From the NCBI RefSeq assembly GCF_003600685.1, contig NZ_CP032084.1, forward strand, positions 1,302,001 through 1,366,000: a stretch of 64,000 nt of DNA, given 5' to 3'. This document shows positions 9,104 to 18,069 of the stretch, in pieces (positions within the stretch are counted from its first letter, which is position 1; each line of letters opens with the position of its first letter). The position numbers and the translations under genes are program-made. A model generated the notes under the pieces. The model searched no databases and was not told the DNA's origin. It was given only the letters and a program-made list of their open reading frames with translations. Source of the DNA: Achromobacter sp. B7. Lineage in GTDB: Bacteria; Pseudomonadota; Gammaproteobacteria; Burkholderiales; Burkholderiaceae_B.

Positions 9104-11413
9104 ATGTCCGCCCCGCCTGTTATCGACGCGCCTTCGCCTTTCGACGCTTCCTGGCGGCAGGAGGTAGGCGCGGGCCTGGACGCCGATGGCGTTGCGCTGA
9201 TCGACCAGGCCGTGACCTGGGCCATCCCCCGATTTGAAGGCCAGCACGCCCTGACCGGCGAGCCGCTGGCCAGCCACGGCGCCGGCGTCGTGCGCATCCT
9301 GGCCGCGCTGCACACCGACGCCGCCACCCGCGCCGCCGCGCTGTTGGCTGCCTTGCCCACTGACTTGATGGCGCCCGCGCCCGCCTTACGCAACGACCCG
9401 GTCGCGGCGGCGTTCGGCGCCGAAGTGGCGCGGCTGGTCCAGGGCACGCGCGCGCTGCTGCGCTTGGGCGTGGTGGCACGGCAAGCCAGCGATGCCGAAG
9501 CCGAAAGCGGCTCGCAAAAAGAAATGCAGCGCAAGATGCTGCTGGCCATGGCGGCCGATCTGCGCATTGTGCTGATGCGTCTGGCCTCGCGGCTGCGCAC
9601 CTTGCGCTGGCATGCCGAAAGCAAGGCCCCATGCTCTACCGATTTTGCGCGCGAGACGCTGGACCTGTACGCCCCGCTGGCCAACCGCCTGGGCATCTGG
9701 CAGATCAAATGGGAAATGGAAGACCTGTCTTTCCGCTTCCTGGAGCCCGACCGCTACAAGCAGATTGCGCGCCTGCTGGAAGAAAAGCGGGTTGAGCGCG
9801 AGGCCTTCATTGCCGGCGCCATCGACCGCCTGCAAACGGCGCTGACCAAGGCGGGCATCGATGCCGAAGTCAGCGGCCGGCCCAAGCATATCTACAGCAT
9901 CTGGAACAAGATGCGCGTCAAGCGCCTGGACTTTGCCCAGATGTACGACCTGCGCGCGCTGCGCATCATCGTCGAGGACGTGCGCGCCTGCTATACGGCG
10001 CTGGGCTTGGTGCACGAGATGTGGACGCCGCTGTCCAACGAGTTCGATGACTACATCTCGCGGCCCAAGCCCAACGGCTACCGGTCGCTGCACACCGTGG
10101 TGGCCGATGACGACGGCCGGCCCTTTGAAGTGCAGATCCGCACGCGCGAAATGCACCAGTTCGCCGAATACGGCATGGCCGCGCACTGGCGCTACAAAGA
10201 AGCCGGCGCCAAGGGCGGGCAAGTGGCCGCGTCCAGCGAATACGATCGCCAATTGGCCTGGATGCGTCAGCTGCTAGCCTGGAACACCGATGTGGAAGGC
10301 GGCGGCCAGCCTGGGCAGGAGCCCGGCAAGCCCGACCCCGCCAAGGCGGAAACCGGCAAGCCCGCGTCCGGCAAACCCGGGTCCAGCAAGAACCGCAACC
10401 TGGTCAAACCGCCGGCCCACACCGACGAGCGCATCTACGTGTTGACCCCGCAGGCGCGCGTGATCGAGTTGCCCGCCGGCGCCACGCCGGTGGATTTTGC
10501 CTATCACCTGCATACCGATCTGGGCCACCGCTGCCGGGGTGCACGCGTTGATGGCCAGATGGTGCCGTTGCAGACGCATTTGTCCACGGGCCAGACCGTC
10601 GAGATCATCTCCGCCAAGTCGGGCGGGCCGTCGCGCGATTGGCTCAACCCGCAGCTGGGTTTTTTGGCCAGCCCGCGGGCGCGCGCCAAGGTTCGGATGT
10701 GGTTCAACGCCATTGAATTGCAGCAGCGCATTACGCAGGGCCAGGCACTGGTTGAAAAAGAACTGCAACGGCTGGGCAAGACGGCCGTCAACCTGGAACA
10801 ACTGGCGCAGAACCTGGGCTTTGCCCGCGCCGATGACCTGTACGTGGCGGCGGCCAAGGAAGAATTCAGCCTGCGCCAGATCGACAGTGTGTTCCAGCAG
10901 CCAGCGCCGGCCACCGAACCGCAACCGGCCGCGCTGCGCCACGCCAGCGCGGGCAGCGCCGAGAAAAGCGGCAAGAGCGGCGTGTTGGTGGTGGGCGTGG
11001 GCTCGCTATTGACGCAATTGGCGCGTTGCTGCCGCCCCGCGCCGCCCGACGCCATCGCCGGCTTCGTGACGCGCGGTCGCGGCGTGTCCATCCACCGCTG
11101 CGACTGCCACAGCTACCTGGCGCTGGCCGCGCGTGAACCCGAACGCGTCATCGAGGTCGCCTGGGGCGAGACGTCGGACACCTTCTATCCCGTGGACATC
11201 AGCGTGCGCGCGCACGACCGTCCCGGCCTGTTGCGCGACCTGTCTGAAGTGTTCGCGCGCTTGCGCCTGAATGTGGTGGGCGTGAACACGCAAAGCAAGC
11301 AATCGCTGGCCCATATGGTGTTCACGGTAGAAGTGCGCGGGGGCGAATCGCTGTCCCGCGCGCTGGACGCCCTGGCCGAGGTGGCCGGCGTGTCCTCGGC
11401 GTCGCGCCGCTAG
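9104..11413 (+). CDS. relA: GTP pyrophosphokinase RelA
   Basis: Ribosome-associated (p)ppGpp synthetase of the stringent response, 769 aa. The N-terminal hydrolase domain lacks a clear HD motif. The synthetase domain contains KMRVKRLDFAQMYDLRALR, and NEFDDYISRPKPNGY carries the EXDD motif of monofunctional RelA (SpoT/Rel proteins have RXKD). A TGS domain (RIYVLTPQARVIELPAGATP) and a C-terminal ACT domain follow. An unusual Gly/Pro/Lys-rich linker (residues about 400-430) separates synthetase and TGS. It is divergent from mtfA. Confidence 0.96.
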   Translation: MSAPPVIDAPSPFDASWRQEVGAGLDADGVALIDQAVTWAIPRFEGQHALTGEPLASHGAGVVRILAALHTDAATRAAALLAALPTDLMAPAPALRNDPVAAAFGAEVARLVQGTRALLRLGVVARQASDAEAESGSQKEMQRKMLLAMAADLRIVLMRLASRLRTLRWHAESKAPCSTDFARETLDLYAPLANRLGIWQIKWEMEDLSFRFLEPDRYKQIARLLEEKRVEREAFIAGAIDRLQTALTKAGIDAEVSGRPKHIYSIWNKMRVKRLDFAQMYDLRALRIIVEDVRACYTALGLVHEMWTPLSNEFDDYISRPKPNGYRSLHTVVADDDGRPFEVQIRTREMHQFAEYGMAAHWRYKEAGAKGGQVAASSEYDRQLAWMRQLLAWNTDVEGGGQPGQEPGKPDPAKAETGKPASGKPGSSKNRNLVKPPAHTDERIYVLTPQARVIELPAGATPVDFAYHLHTDLGHRCRGARVDGQMVPLQTHLSTGQTVEIISAKSGGPSRDWLNPQLGFLASPRARAKVRMWFNAIELQQRITQGQALVEKELQRLGKTAVNLEQLAQNLGFARADDLYVAAAKEEFSLRQIDSVFQQPAPATEPQPAALRHASAGSAEKSGKSGVLVVGVGSLLTQLARCCRPAPPDAIAGFVTRGRGVSIHRCDCHSYLALAAREPERVIEVAWGETSDTFYPVDISVRAHDRPGLLRDLSEVFARLRLNVVGVNTQSKQSLAHMVFTVEVRGGESLSRALDALAEVAGVSSASRR

Positions 11414-11417
11414 GACA

Positions 11418-11445
11418 CCCCCCAAGGCCGGGCGGCCCTGGGGGG
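11418..11445. terminator. GC-rich hairpin between convergent genes
   Basis: Arms CCCCCCAAGGCC and GGCCCTGGGGGG around a short loop lie between relA and the convergent transporter gene. There is no T-run, so it may act as a weak two-way terminator or a 3-prime end stabiliser. Confidence 0.45.
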
Positions 11446-11451
11446 CGTGCT

Positions 11452-12765
11452 TTAGTGATCCAGCTGTTCGTGCGCGCGCTCGCGCATGAAGAACGAGGCG
11501 ATCAGGCCCAGCGCCACGCCGAACATCACGTAGTAGGCCGGGGCCATCGGCGAACCGGTGGTCTTGATCAGCCAGGTCACGATGAACTGGGCGAAGCCGC
11601 CGAAGATCATCACGGCCACGTTGTAGGCCAGGGACAAGCCCACGGAACGCACGCGCGCCGGGAACAATTCCGCCATCACCGTGCTGAACACGCCAAAGAA
11701 GGCCGACACGAAGATGCAGACCACGATTTGCACGGTCAGCAGGCGACCGATCGACGGCGCATCCGACAGCCAGTAGTACAGCGGATACAGCACGATCAGG
11801 TAGCCGATCAGCGAACCGATCACCAGCGGGCGGCGGCCGATACGGTCGGACCAGGCGCCCATGAACGGCGTCATCAGCACCATCAGCGCGGCGCCAGCCA
11901 TCTGCACCATGAAGGTGTCCTTCAGCGGCAGCTTCAGAATCTGGGTCGAATACGTGACCAGATACGTGAAGGTGATGTAGATGGACACGGTGGCGGTCAC
12001 CACCAGGCCCACGCCGATCAGCGTTTCACGCGTGTGGGTTTTGACCATCTGCACCAGGCTCAGGCGTTGCACTTCACCGCGCGCGGCGGCCTGGCGGTCT
12101 TCTTCCTGCATCTGCTTGAAGACTTCGGTTTCGTCGATGTTCTTGCGGATATAGATCGCGATAGGAACAATGACCAGGCCGAAGGCAAACGGAATGCGCC
12201 AGGCCCAGGCCGCGATCTGCTCTTGCGTGAAGAACTCGGTGATCAGCGTGCCGCAGGCCGCGCCGATCAGCAGCGCCAGCATCTGGCCGGCCATTTGCCA
12301 CGAGCCGTAGAAGCCGCGCTTGCCGTTGGGCGCCATTTCGATCAGCAAGGCCGTCGACGTGCCGAATTCGCCGCCCGCCGAGAAGCCCTGCAACAGGCGC
12401 GCGATCAGGATGAAGATCGGGGCCAGGATGCCGGCGGCGTGGTAGGTCGGGGCCACCGTGATCAGCGCAATCGACACGGCCATCAGCGAGGTCACCATCA
12501 CCATGGCGGCCTTGCGGCCTTTCTTGTCGCCGTACATCCCCAGGATGATGCCGCCCACCGGGCGCATGAAGAAGCCGACGCCGAAGATGGCCGTGGTCAT
12601 CAGGATGGCGTTCAGTTCACTGCCGGGCAGGTTGGGGTCGGTGGGGAAAAACAGCTTCGCGATAATCGGCGTCATGAACGCGAAGACCAGGAAGTCATAC
12701 CATTCGAGGGCGTTGCCTATGACTGCGGCCACGATGTTGCGTGTGGGAACTGCTTTGTGCTGCAC
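11452..12765 (-). CDS. MHS-family MFS transporter
   Basis: Twelve-helix major facilitator of the metabolite:proton symporter group (citrate, alpha-ketoglutarate, proline and betaine carriers), 437 aa. GNALEWYDF in helix 1 and the loop motif GMYGDKKGRKAAM after helix 2 are typical of this family; the second loop copy is WSDRIGRRPLV. The frame is open further upstream, but the GTG at 12765 has a perfect AAGGAG five bases upstream and gives VQHKAVPTRNIV, so it is chosen. It is divergent from argE. The substrate cannot be read from the sequence; a dicarboxylate or amino acid is likely. Confidence 0.85.
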   Translation of the reverse strand: MQHKAVPTRNIVAAVIGNALEWYDFLVFAFMTPIIAKLFFPTDPNLPGSELNAILMTTAIFGVGFFMRPVGGIILGMYGDKKGRKAAMVMVTSLMAVSIALITVAPTYHAAGILAPIFILIARLLQGFSAGGEFGTSTALLIEMAPNGKRGFYGSWQMAGQMLALLIGAACGTLITEFFTQEQIAAWAWRIPFAFGLVIVPIAIYIRKNIDETEVFKQMQEEDRQAAARGEVQRLSLVQMVKTHTRETLIGVGLVVTATVSIYITFTYLVTYSTQILKLPLKDTFMVQMAGAALMVLMTPFMGAWSDRIGRRPLVIGSLIGYLIVLYPLYYWLSDAPSIGRLLTVQIVVCIFVSAFFGVFSTVMAELFPARVRSVGLSLAYNVAVMIFGGFAQFIVTWLIKTTGSPMAPAYYVMFGVALGLIASFFMRERAHEQLDH

Positions 12766-12899
12766 GGTTTCTCCTTGGGGGCGTAATTCAATCCGGCGAC
12801 ATTCTAGGCGCTTAACCGGTGAACGGTCGGCCCCACCGTCCAAGACGCGGGCGCTTCCTGGCTTTACACTTGTCGCTTTTCCCCCCAAAGAGAAGTGAC

Positions 12900-14051
12900 A
12901 TGAACGCGCGCACCTGGCTGGAAACGCTGGTGGGTTTCGATACCACCAGCCGCAATTCCAATCTTGCCCTGATCGAAACCGTCCGTGATTGGCTCAAGGG
13001 CCAGGGCGTGGACGCGTGGCTGGCGCACAACCCCGAGCGCACCAAGGCCAACCTGTTCGCCACCTTGCCGGCGCAAGACGGCAACCAGCAGGGCGGCATC
13101 GTCCTGTCGGGCCACACCGACGTGGTGCCCGTGGATGGCCAGGACTGGAGCACGGACCCGTTCAAGCTCGTTGAAAAAGACGGCCTTCTCTATGGGCGTG
13201 GCGCCTGCGACATGAAGGGTTTCATCGCCGGTTCGCTGGCGCTGGTGCCGGAATTCATGGCCATGCCGCGCAAAAAGCCGATCCACCTGGCGTTCTCGTA
13301 CGACGAGGAAGTCGGTTGCGCCGGCGCGCCGTACATGCTGGCCGACCTGCACGAACGCGGCATCCGCCCCGAAGGCTGCGTGGTGGGTGAACCCACCGGC
13401 ATGCAGGTGGTGGTGGCGCACAAGGGCATCAACCTGTTTCGCTGCAAGGTCCACGGCAAGGCCGCGCATTCGTCGCTGACCCCGCGCGGCTGCAACGCCA
13501 TCGAATACGCCGCCCGCCTGATCTGCCGCATCCGCGACCTGGCAGACAGCTTCAAGGCCAACGGCCCGTACGACCAGTTCTACGACGTGCCGTTCTCCAC
13601 GATGACCACCAACCAGATCCGGGGCGGCATCGCCGTCAACACCATCCCGGAGTTGTGCGAATTCACCTACGAATTCCGCAACTTGCCGGGCATGCAACCC
13701 GACCAGATCCAGGCCGAAGTCGAGAAATACGTGCGTGATGAGCTCTTGCCGCGCATGCAGGCCGAATTTGACGGCGCTACCATCGAGATCGAGACGGGCG
13801 CTGCGGCCCCCGCGCTGGAGGCCTCCGAAGAAGCCGCCATTACCCAGCTGGTGCGGGCGCTGACCGAAGATCGCAGCACGCGCAAGGTGGCGTATGGCAC
13901 CGAAGCGGGTCTGTTCCAGGGCATCGGCATCCCCACCGTGGTCTGCGGCCCGGGTCATATCGAACAGGCCCACAAGCCCAACGAATTCGTGGCCATCGAC
14001 CAAATGGCGTCTTGCGAGACGTTCCTGCGTCGCCTGGGCCAGTCGCTGTAA
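12900..14051 (+). CDS. argE: Acetylornithine deacetylase
   Basis: M20-family metalloamidase that releases acetate from N-acetylornithine in arginine synthesis; 383 aa, the family length. The metal site is seen in SGHTDVVPVD (His72), RGACDMKG (bridging Asp) and the catalytic/ligand pair in YDEEVGC. Further family motifs are VVGEPTGM and the C-terminal GPGHIEQAHKPNEF. The ATG at 12900 gives MNARTWLETLVGFDTTS with AGAGAAG upstream; the longer open frame runs back into the divergent promoter region and was not used. Confidence 0.93.
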   Translation: MNARTWLETLVGFDTTSRNSNLALIETVRDWLKGQGVDAWLAHNPERTKANLFATLPAQDGNQQGGIVLSGHTDVVPVDGQDWSTDPFKLVEKDGLLYGRGACDMKGFIAGSLALVPEFMAMPRKKPIHLAFSYDEEVGCAGAPYMLADLHERGIRPEGCVVGEPTGMQVVVAHKGINLFRCKVHGKAAHSSLTPRGCNAIEYAARLICRIRDLADSFKANGPYDQFYDVPFSTMTTNQIRGGIAVNTIPELCEFTYEFRNLPGMQPDQIQAEVEKYVRDELLPRMQAEFDGATIEIETGAAAPALEASEEAAITQLVRALTEDRSTRKVAYGTEAGLFQGIGIPTVVCGPGHIEQAHKPNEFVAIDQMASCETFLRRLGQSL

Positions 14052-14177
14052 GCGGGTGGCGGGCGGGGAGGGGACCGCTGCGCGGACCCCGGCCCCGGCC
14101 GGCTCAGGTAAAATGACGGGTTGCAAACCGGATTTGCGGCTGGCAGTGGCCTGTCGCGATACCGGGGGAGATGCTTG

Positions 14178-15377
14178 GTGAAACCTTACGACTTTCCGGA
14201 TGCCCAGGGCCATTTTGGCCCCTATGGCGGTGTTTTCGTGGCGGAAACGCTGATGCACGCGCTCGACGAGCTGCGCGCGTCCTATGACCATTACCGTGTC
14301 GATCCCGCCTTCCTGGAAGAGTTCAACTACGAACTCAAGCACTTTGTCGGCCGGCCCAGCCCGATCTACCACGCCCGACGCTGGTCGGAAATGGTGGGCG
14401 GCGCGCAAATCTGGTTCAAGCGTGAAGACCTGAACCACACCGGCGCACACAAGATCAACAACTGCATCGGCCAGGCATTGCTGGCCAAGCGCATGGGCAA
14501 GCCGCGCGTCATCGCCGAAACCGGCGCCGGCCAGCACGGCGTGGCAACCGCCACGGTGGCCGCGCGCTACGGCATGGAATGCGTGGTCTACATGGGCAGC
14601 GAAGACATTCATCGCCAGGCGTCTAACGTCTACCGCATGAAGCTGCTGGGCGCCACGGTGGTGCCGGTTACCTCCGGTTCGCGCACGCTGAAAGACGCGC
14701 TGAACGAAGCCATGCGCGACTGGGTCACCAACATCGAAAACACGTTCTACATCATCGGCACGGTGGCGGGTCCCGACCCCTATCCCCGCATGGTGCGTGA
14801 TTTCCAGACCGTGATCGGCAACGAATGCCTGACGCAGATGCCCGAAGCCATCGGCCGCCAGCCCGACTACGTCGTGGCAGCGGTGGGCGGCGGATCCAAC
14901 GCCATGGGCATCTTCCACCCCTACATCCCCTACGAAAACGTGCGCCTTATCGGTGTCGAAGCGGCGGGCGAGGGCATGGACAGCGGCAAGCACGCCGCTT
15001 CGCTGGCAGCGGGGCAGGTGGGCGTGTTGCACGGCAACCGCACCTACGTCATGCAGAACGCCGACGGCCAGGTACAGGAAACGCATTCGGTTTCGGCCGG
15101 CCTGGACTACCCCGGCGTGGGTCCCGAGCACGCGTGGCTGAAGGACTCGGCCCGTGCGGAATACGTGGGGATCACCGACGATGAGGCCCTGAAGGCGTTC
15201 CATGACTGCTGCCGTATCGAAGGCATCATGCCGGCGCTGGAATCGTCCCACGCCATCGCCCAGGCCGTGAAGATGGCCGCCACGCTGCCGCGCGACGCCG
15301 TCATTCTGGTCAATTTGTCGGGCCGTGGCGACAAAGACATGCATACCGTCGCCGAACGTGCCGGTATCGAGCTCTAA
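14178..15377 (+). CDS. trpB: Tryptophan synthase beta subunit
   Basis: PLP enzyme that condenses indole with serine, 399 aa. The PLP lysine lies in HTGAHKINN (Lys92); GGGSNAMG is the phosphate-binding loop. The GTG at 14178 is chosen: GGGGGAG lies 7 bases upstream and the protein begins [18 protein letters not shown], the conserved N-terminus. trpA follows after 4 bases, forming the alpha2-beta2 complex that channels indole. A TAAAAT box at 14109-14114 could be the -10 element, without a recognisable -35. No trp leader peptide or attenuator was seen. Confidence 0.96.
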   Translation: MKPYDFPDAQGHFGPYGGVFVAETLMHALDELRASYDHYRVDPAFLEEFNYELKHFVGRPSPIYHARRWSEMVGGAQIWFKREDLNHTGAHKINNCIGQALLAKRMGKPRVIAETGAGQHGVATATVAARYGMECVVYMGSEDIHRQASNVYRMKLLGATVVPVTSGSRTLKDALNEAMRDWVTNIENTFYIIGTVAGPDPYPRMVRDFQTVIGNECLTQMPEAIGRQPDYVVAAVGGGSNAMGIFHPYIPYENVRLIGVEAAGEGMDSGKHAASLAAGQVGVLHGNRTYVMQNADGQVQETHSVSAGLDYPGVGPEHAWLKDSARAEYVGITDDEALKAFHDCCRIEGIMPALESSHAIAQAVKMAATLPRDAVILVNLSGRGDKDMHTVAERAGIEL

Positions 15378-15381
15378 CACC

Positions 15382-16245
15382 ATGACAACTCGCACTGATC
15401 GTATCGCGGCCGCGTTCGCGCGTACCGCCGAATCCGGCCGTTCGGCCGCGCTGATTCCCTACATCGCGGCCGGCGACCCGTCGCCCGCGGCTACGGTTGC
15501 CCTGATGCATGCGCTGGTGGAAGCCGGCGCCGACATCGTCGAACTCGGCGTACCGTTCTCCGACCCGATGGCCGACGGCCCCGTGATCCAGCGCGCCGCT
15601 GACCGCGCCATTGCGCAAGGCGTGGGTTTGGCCCGTGTGCTGGAACTGGTGGCCGAGTTCCGTCAGCGCGATACCACCACGCCGGTGGTGCTGATGGGCT
15701 ACGCCAACCCCATCGAACGCATGGGCCAGGCTGAATTTGCCGCCAACGCCGAACGCGCGGGTGTAGACGGCGTGCTGGTCGTGGACTATCCGCCTGAAGA
15801 GGTCATCGACTTCGCGGCCACCCTGGGCGCGCACGGCATTGCCCCCATTTTCCTGCTGGCGCCCACCTCCACCGAAGCGCGCATCCAGGCCGTGGCAAAA
15901 GTGGCGCGCGGCTATGTGTATTACGTGTCGCTCAAGGGCGTCACGGGCGCCGGGTCGCTCAATACCGAAGATGTGGCCGAACGCGTGGCCGTCATTCGCC
16001 GCCACATGGGCGACATTCCGGTTGGCGTGGGTTTCGGTATCCGCGACGCTGAAAGCGCGCAGCGCGTGGCTCGCGTGGCGGACGCCGTTGTCATCGGCAG
16101 CAAACTGATTGAAACGATGGAGCAGGCGGTGGCGAACGCCCCGGCTGCCCAGCAAACCAACGCTGCAGTCACCGCCGCCAGCGGCTGGCTGCGCACCATC
16201 CGGCTCGCGCTGGATCAAGTAAAACGAGACGGCGCGTCGGCCTGA
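15382..16245 (+). CDS. trpA: Tryptophan synthase alpha subunit
   Basis: TIM-barrel subunit that cleaves indole-3-glycerol phosphate to indole and glyceraldehyde-3-phosphate; 287 aa. The catalytic Glu54 ([10 protein letters not shown]) and Asp65 (ADGPVIQ) correspond to the E49/D60 pair of enterobacterial TrpA. The C-terminal phosphate-binding GVGFGIRD and VVIGSKL are present. The ATG at 15382 is 4 bases past the trpB stop and gives [15 protein letters not shown]. It is co-transcribed with trpB and probably accD. Confidence 0.96.
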   Translation: MTTRTDRIAAAFARTAESGRSAALIPYIAAGDPSPAATVALMHALVEAGADIVELGVPFSDPMADGPVIQRAADRAIAQGVGLARVLELVAEFRQRDTTTPVVLMGYANPIERMGQAEFAANAERAGVDGVLVVDYPPEEVIDFAATLGAHGIAPIFLLAPTSTEARIQAVAKVARGYVYYVSLKGVTGAGSLNTEDVAERVAVIRRHMGDIPVGVGFGIRDAESAQRVARVADAVVIGSKLIETMEQAVANAPAAQQTNAAVTAASGWLRTIRLALDQVKRDGASA

Positions 16246-16281
16246 ACGGCCGGACGCGCCCTCTAACGGGATGAAAAATCA

Positions 16282-17157
16282 ATGAGCTGGATCGAAAAAC
16301 TCCTGCCTCCTCGCATCAATAAAACCAGCGACAGCGGCGCCCGCCGCGTTCCCGAAGGCCTGTGGGTGAAATGCCCGTCGTGCGAATCGGTGCTGTACAG
16401 CGAAGACTTGGCGGCCAATCTGCACGTGTGCCCCAAGTGCGACCACCACATGCGTATCGGCGCTCGCGCGCGGATCGATTCGCTGCTGGATATGGAAGGC
16501 CGGGTTGAAATTGGCCAGAACACGCGGTCCGTGGATTCGCTGAAGTTCAAGGACACGCGCAAGTATCCCGAGCGCCTGCAAGAGGCCGTCAAGCAAACCG
16601 GTGAATCCGATGCGCTGGTGGTCATGAGCGGTTCGATTCGCGGTGTGCCGGCCACCTTGGCCTGCTTTGAATTTGAATTCATGGGCGGTTCGATGGGTTC
16701 GGTGGTGGGCGAGCGCTTCGCGCGCGGCGCCCAAGCCGCCCTGGACAACAAGACGCCGTTTATCTGTGTTGCCGCATCTGGCGGCGCGCGCATGCAGGAA
16801 AGCTTGCTTTCGCTAATGCAGATGGCCAAGACCAACGCCATGTTGACCCGCCTGTCGGCGGCCGGCCTGCCGTTTATCAGCGTACTGACCGACCCCACCA
16901 TGGGCGGCGTGTCGGCCAGTTTTGCGTTCATGGGCGATGTGGTCATTGCCGAGCCCAAGGCGCTGATCGGCTTTGCCGGCCCGCGCGTGATCGAGCAGAC
17001 CGTGCGCGAAAAGCTGCCGGAAGGCTTCCAGCGCTCGGAGTTCCTGCTGCAAAAGGGCGCTATCGATATGGTGGTGGACCGCCGCCAGCTGCGTGAGGAA
17101 ATTGCGCGTCTGCTGGCGCTGCTGACGAACCAGCCGGCGGACGTCGTTACTGCCTGA
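16282..17157 (+). CDS. accD: Acetyl-CoA carboxylase carboxyltransferase subunit beta
   Basis: Beta subunit of the carboxyltransferase half of acetyl-CoA carboxylase, the first committed step in fatty-acid synthesis; 291 aa. The N-terminal zinc ribbon has CPSC and CPKC pairs (residues about 30-55), followed by the crotonase-fold domain with ASGGARMQE and [12 protein letters not shown]. It lies 36 bases after trpA, an arrangement common in Betaproteobacteria, and is followed by a strong terminator. accA is not in the window. Confidence 0.97.
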   Translation: MSWIEKLLPPRINKTSDSGARRVPEGLWVKCPSCESVLYSEDLAANLHVCPKCDHHMRIGARARIDSLLDMEGRVEIGQNTRSVDSLKFKDTRKYPERLQEAVKQTGESDALVVMSGSIRGVPATLACFEFEFMGGSMGSVVGERFARGAQAALDNKTPFICVAASGGARMQESLLSLMQMAKTNAMLTRLSAAGLPFISVLTDPTMGGVSASFAFMGDVVIAEPKALIGFAGPRVIEQTVREKLPEGFQRSEFLLQKGAIDMVVDRRQLREEIARLLALLTNQPADVVTA

Positions 17158-17175
17158 CGGGTAGTCGCAACAAAT

Positions 17176-17212
17176 AATGCCGTCGAAAGCTCTCGCTTTC
17201 GACGGCATTTTC
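17176..17212 (+). terminator. Rho-independent terminator of trpBA-accD
   Basis: A 15-bp perfect stem (AATGCCGTCGAAAGC with its complement) around a TCTC loop, followed by a short T-run, sits 19 bases after the accD stop. Confidence 0.88.
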
Positions 17213-17389
17213 CGTTTGAGCCGCCACCGGTTTGTGACGCTGCTTACCGGATCTCGTATCGATTGTGACGGCGCTTTTCGGAACAGTGTTTTCCACGGCA
17301 AATTTGTTGCCTTATTGCTACAAGGCTCAAGCCATCCGACCCGTATTTTGCTATGTTGCCGGTTAGACCCAAATCTTCGGAGTTACCCC

Positions 17390-17938
17390 ATGCTGTTGAC
17401 TAACAAGAAACTGCTCGCAAGCCTCGTCGGTTTGGCAATGGCAGGCGCCGCCACGGTGGCCAGCGCCCAATCGTCGGAAGGTACGCAGGGTGGCGTGAGC
17501 ATGCATTACGGCATCGGCGACCATTACCAGCGCATTACCTTGAACTACGAAACGCCGTCGGTCTGGACGCATCAGTTCGGCGGCAACTGGGGTCGCCTTG
17601 ACCTCACGCCCGAATTGGGCGCCTCGTACTGGTGGGCGGACGGCTCGCGTTCCCCGGGCCATGTGTGGCAGCTCAATGCTATCCCGATGTTCCGCTGGTG
17701 GACCGGCGAACGTTTCTACCTCGAAGCCGGTATCGGCGCGACGGTGTTTTCCAGCACGCGCTTCGCGGACGAAAACATCAGTACCGCCTTCCAGTTTGGC
17801 GACCACGTCGGCATGGGCTTTCTGCTGACGCCGAACAACCGCATCGGCGTGCGCTATTCGCACTTTTCGAACGCCAGCATCAAGCGCCCGAATCCCGGGC
17901 TGGATCTGGTGCAGTTGACCTACACGTACCAGTTCTAA
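17390..17938 (+). CDS. pagL: Lipid A 3-O-deacylase PagL
   Basis: Outer-membrane beta-barrel enzyme that removes the 3-position acyl chain from lipid A; 182 aa. A signal peptide ends at A-S-A (about residue 26), and the protein ends with the aromatic TYQF expected of an outer-membrane barrel. The catalytic motif YSHFSNASIKRPNPG carries His158 and Ser160, matching the H-x-S pair of characterised PagL. The longer open frame includes the upstream terminator, so the ATG at 17390 is used. It has its own terminator and so is a single-gene unit. In Bordetella bronchiseptica, PagL activity changes endotoxin structure. Confidence 0.92.
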   Translation: MLLTNKKLLASLVGLAMAGAATVASAQSSEGTQGGVSMHYGIGDHYQRITLNYETPSVWTHQFGGNWGRLDLTPELGASYWWADGSRSPGHVWQLNAIPMFRWWTGERFYLEAGIGATVFSSTRFADENISTAFQFGDHVGMGFLLTPNNRIGVRYSHFSNASIKRPNPGLDLVQLTYTYQF

Positions 17939-17962
17939 GCCGCTTTCCGGCAAGACCATAAA

Positions 17963-17987
17963 ACCCTCGTCACCGAGGGTTTTTTTT
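17963..17987 (+). terminator. Rho-independent terminator of pagL
   Basis: Stem ACCCTCG / CGAGGGT with a TCAC loop is followed by eight T residues. Confidence 0.9.
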
Positions 17988-18021
17988 CGTCTGTGGATCG
18001 TGGGGGTGTTGGCGACGGACG

Positions 18022-18055
18022 AAAAAAAGCCCCCGTCATGCGACGGAGGCTTTTT
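18022..18055 (-). terminator. Rho-independent terminator of rne
   Basis: Read on the minus strand, AGCCTCCGTC, a 4-base loop and GACGGGGGCT (one mismatch) are followed by TTTTTTT. It ends the leftward rne transcript and faces the pagL terminator. Confidence 0.87.
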
Positions 18056-18069
18056 GGCGTGCCAGCGGC

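Noticed and set aside
14052..14177. trp attenuator or leader peptide before trpB
   Set aside because: No short frame with tryptophan codons and no competing hairpins were seen.
12864..15395. An 843-codon open frame opposite argE and trpB
   Set aside because: It spans two clear biosynthetic genes on the other strand and is an effect of high GC third positions.
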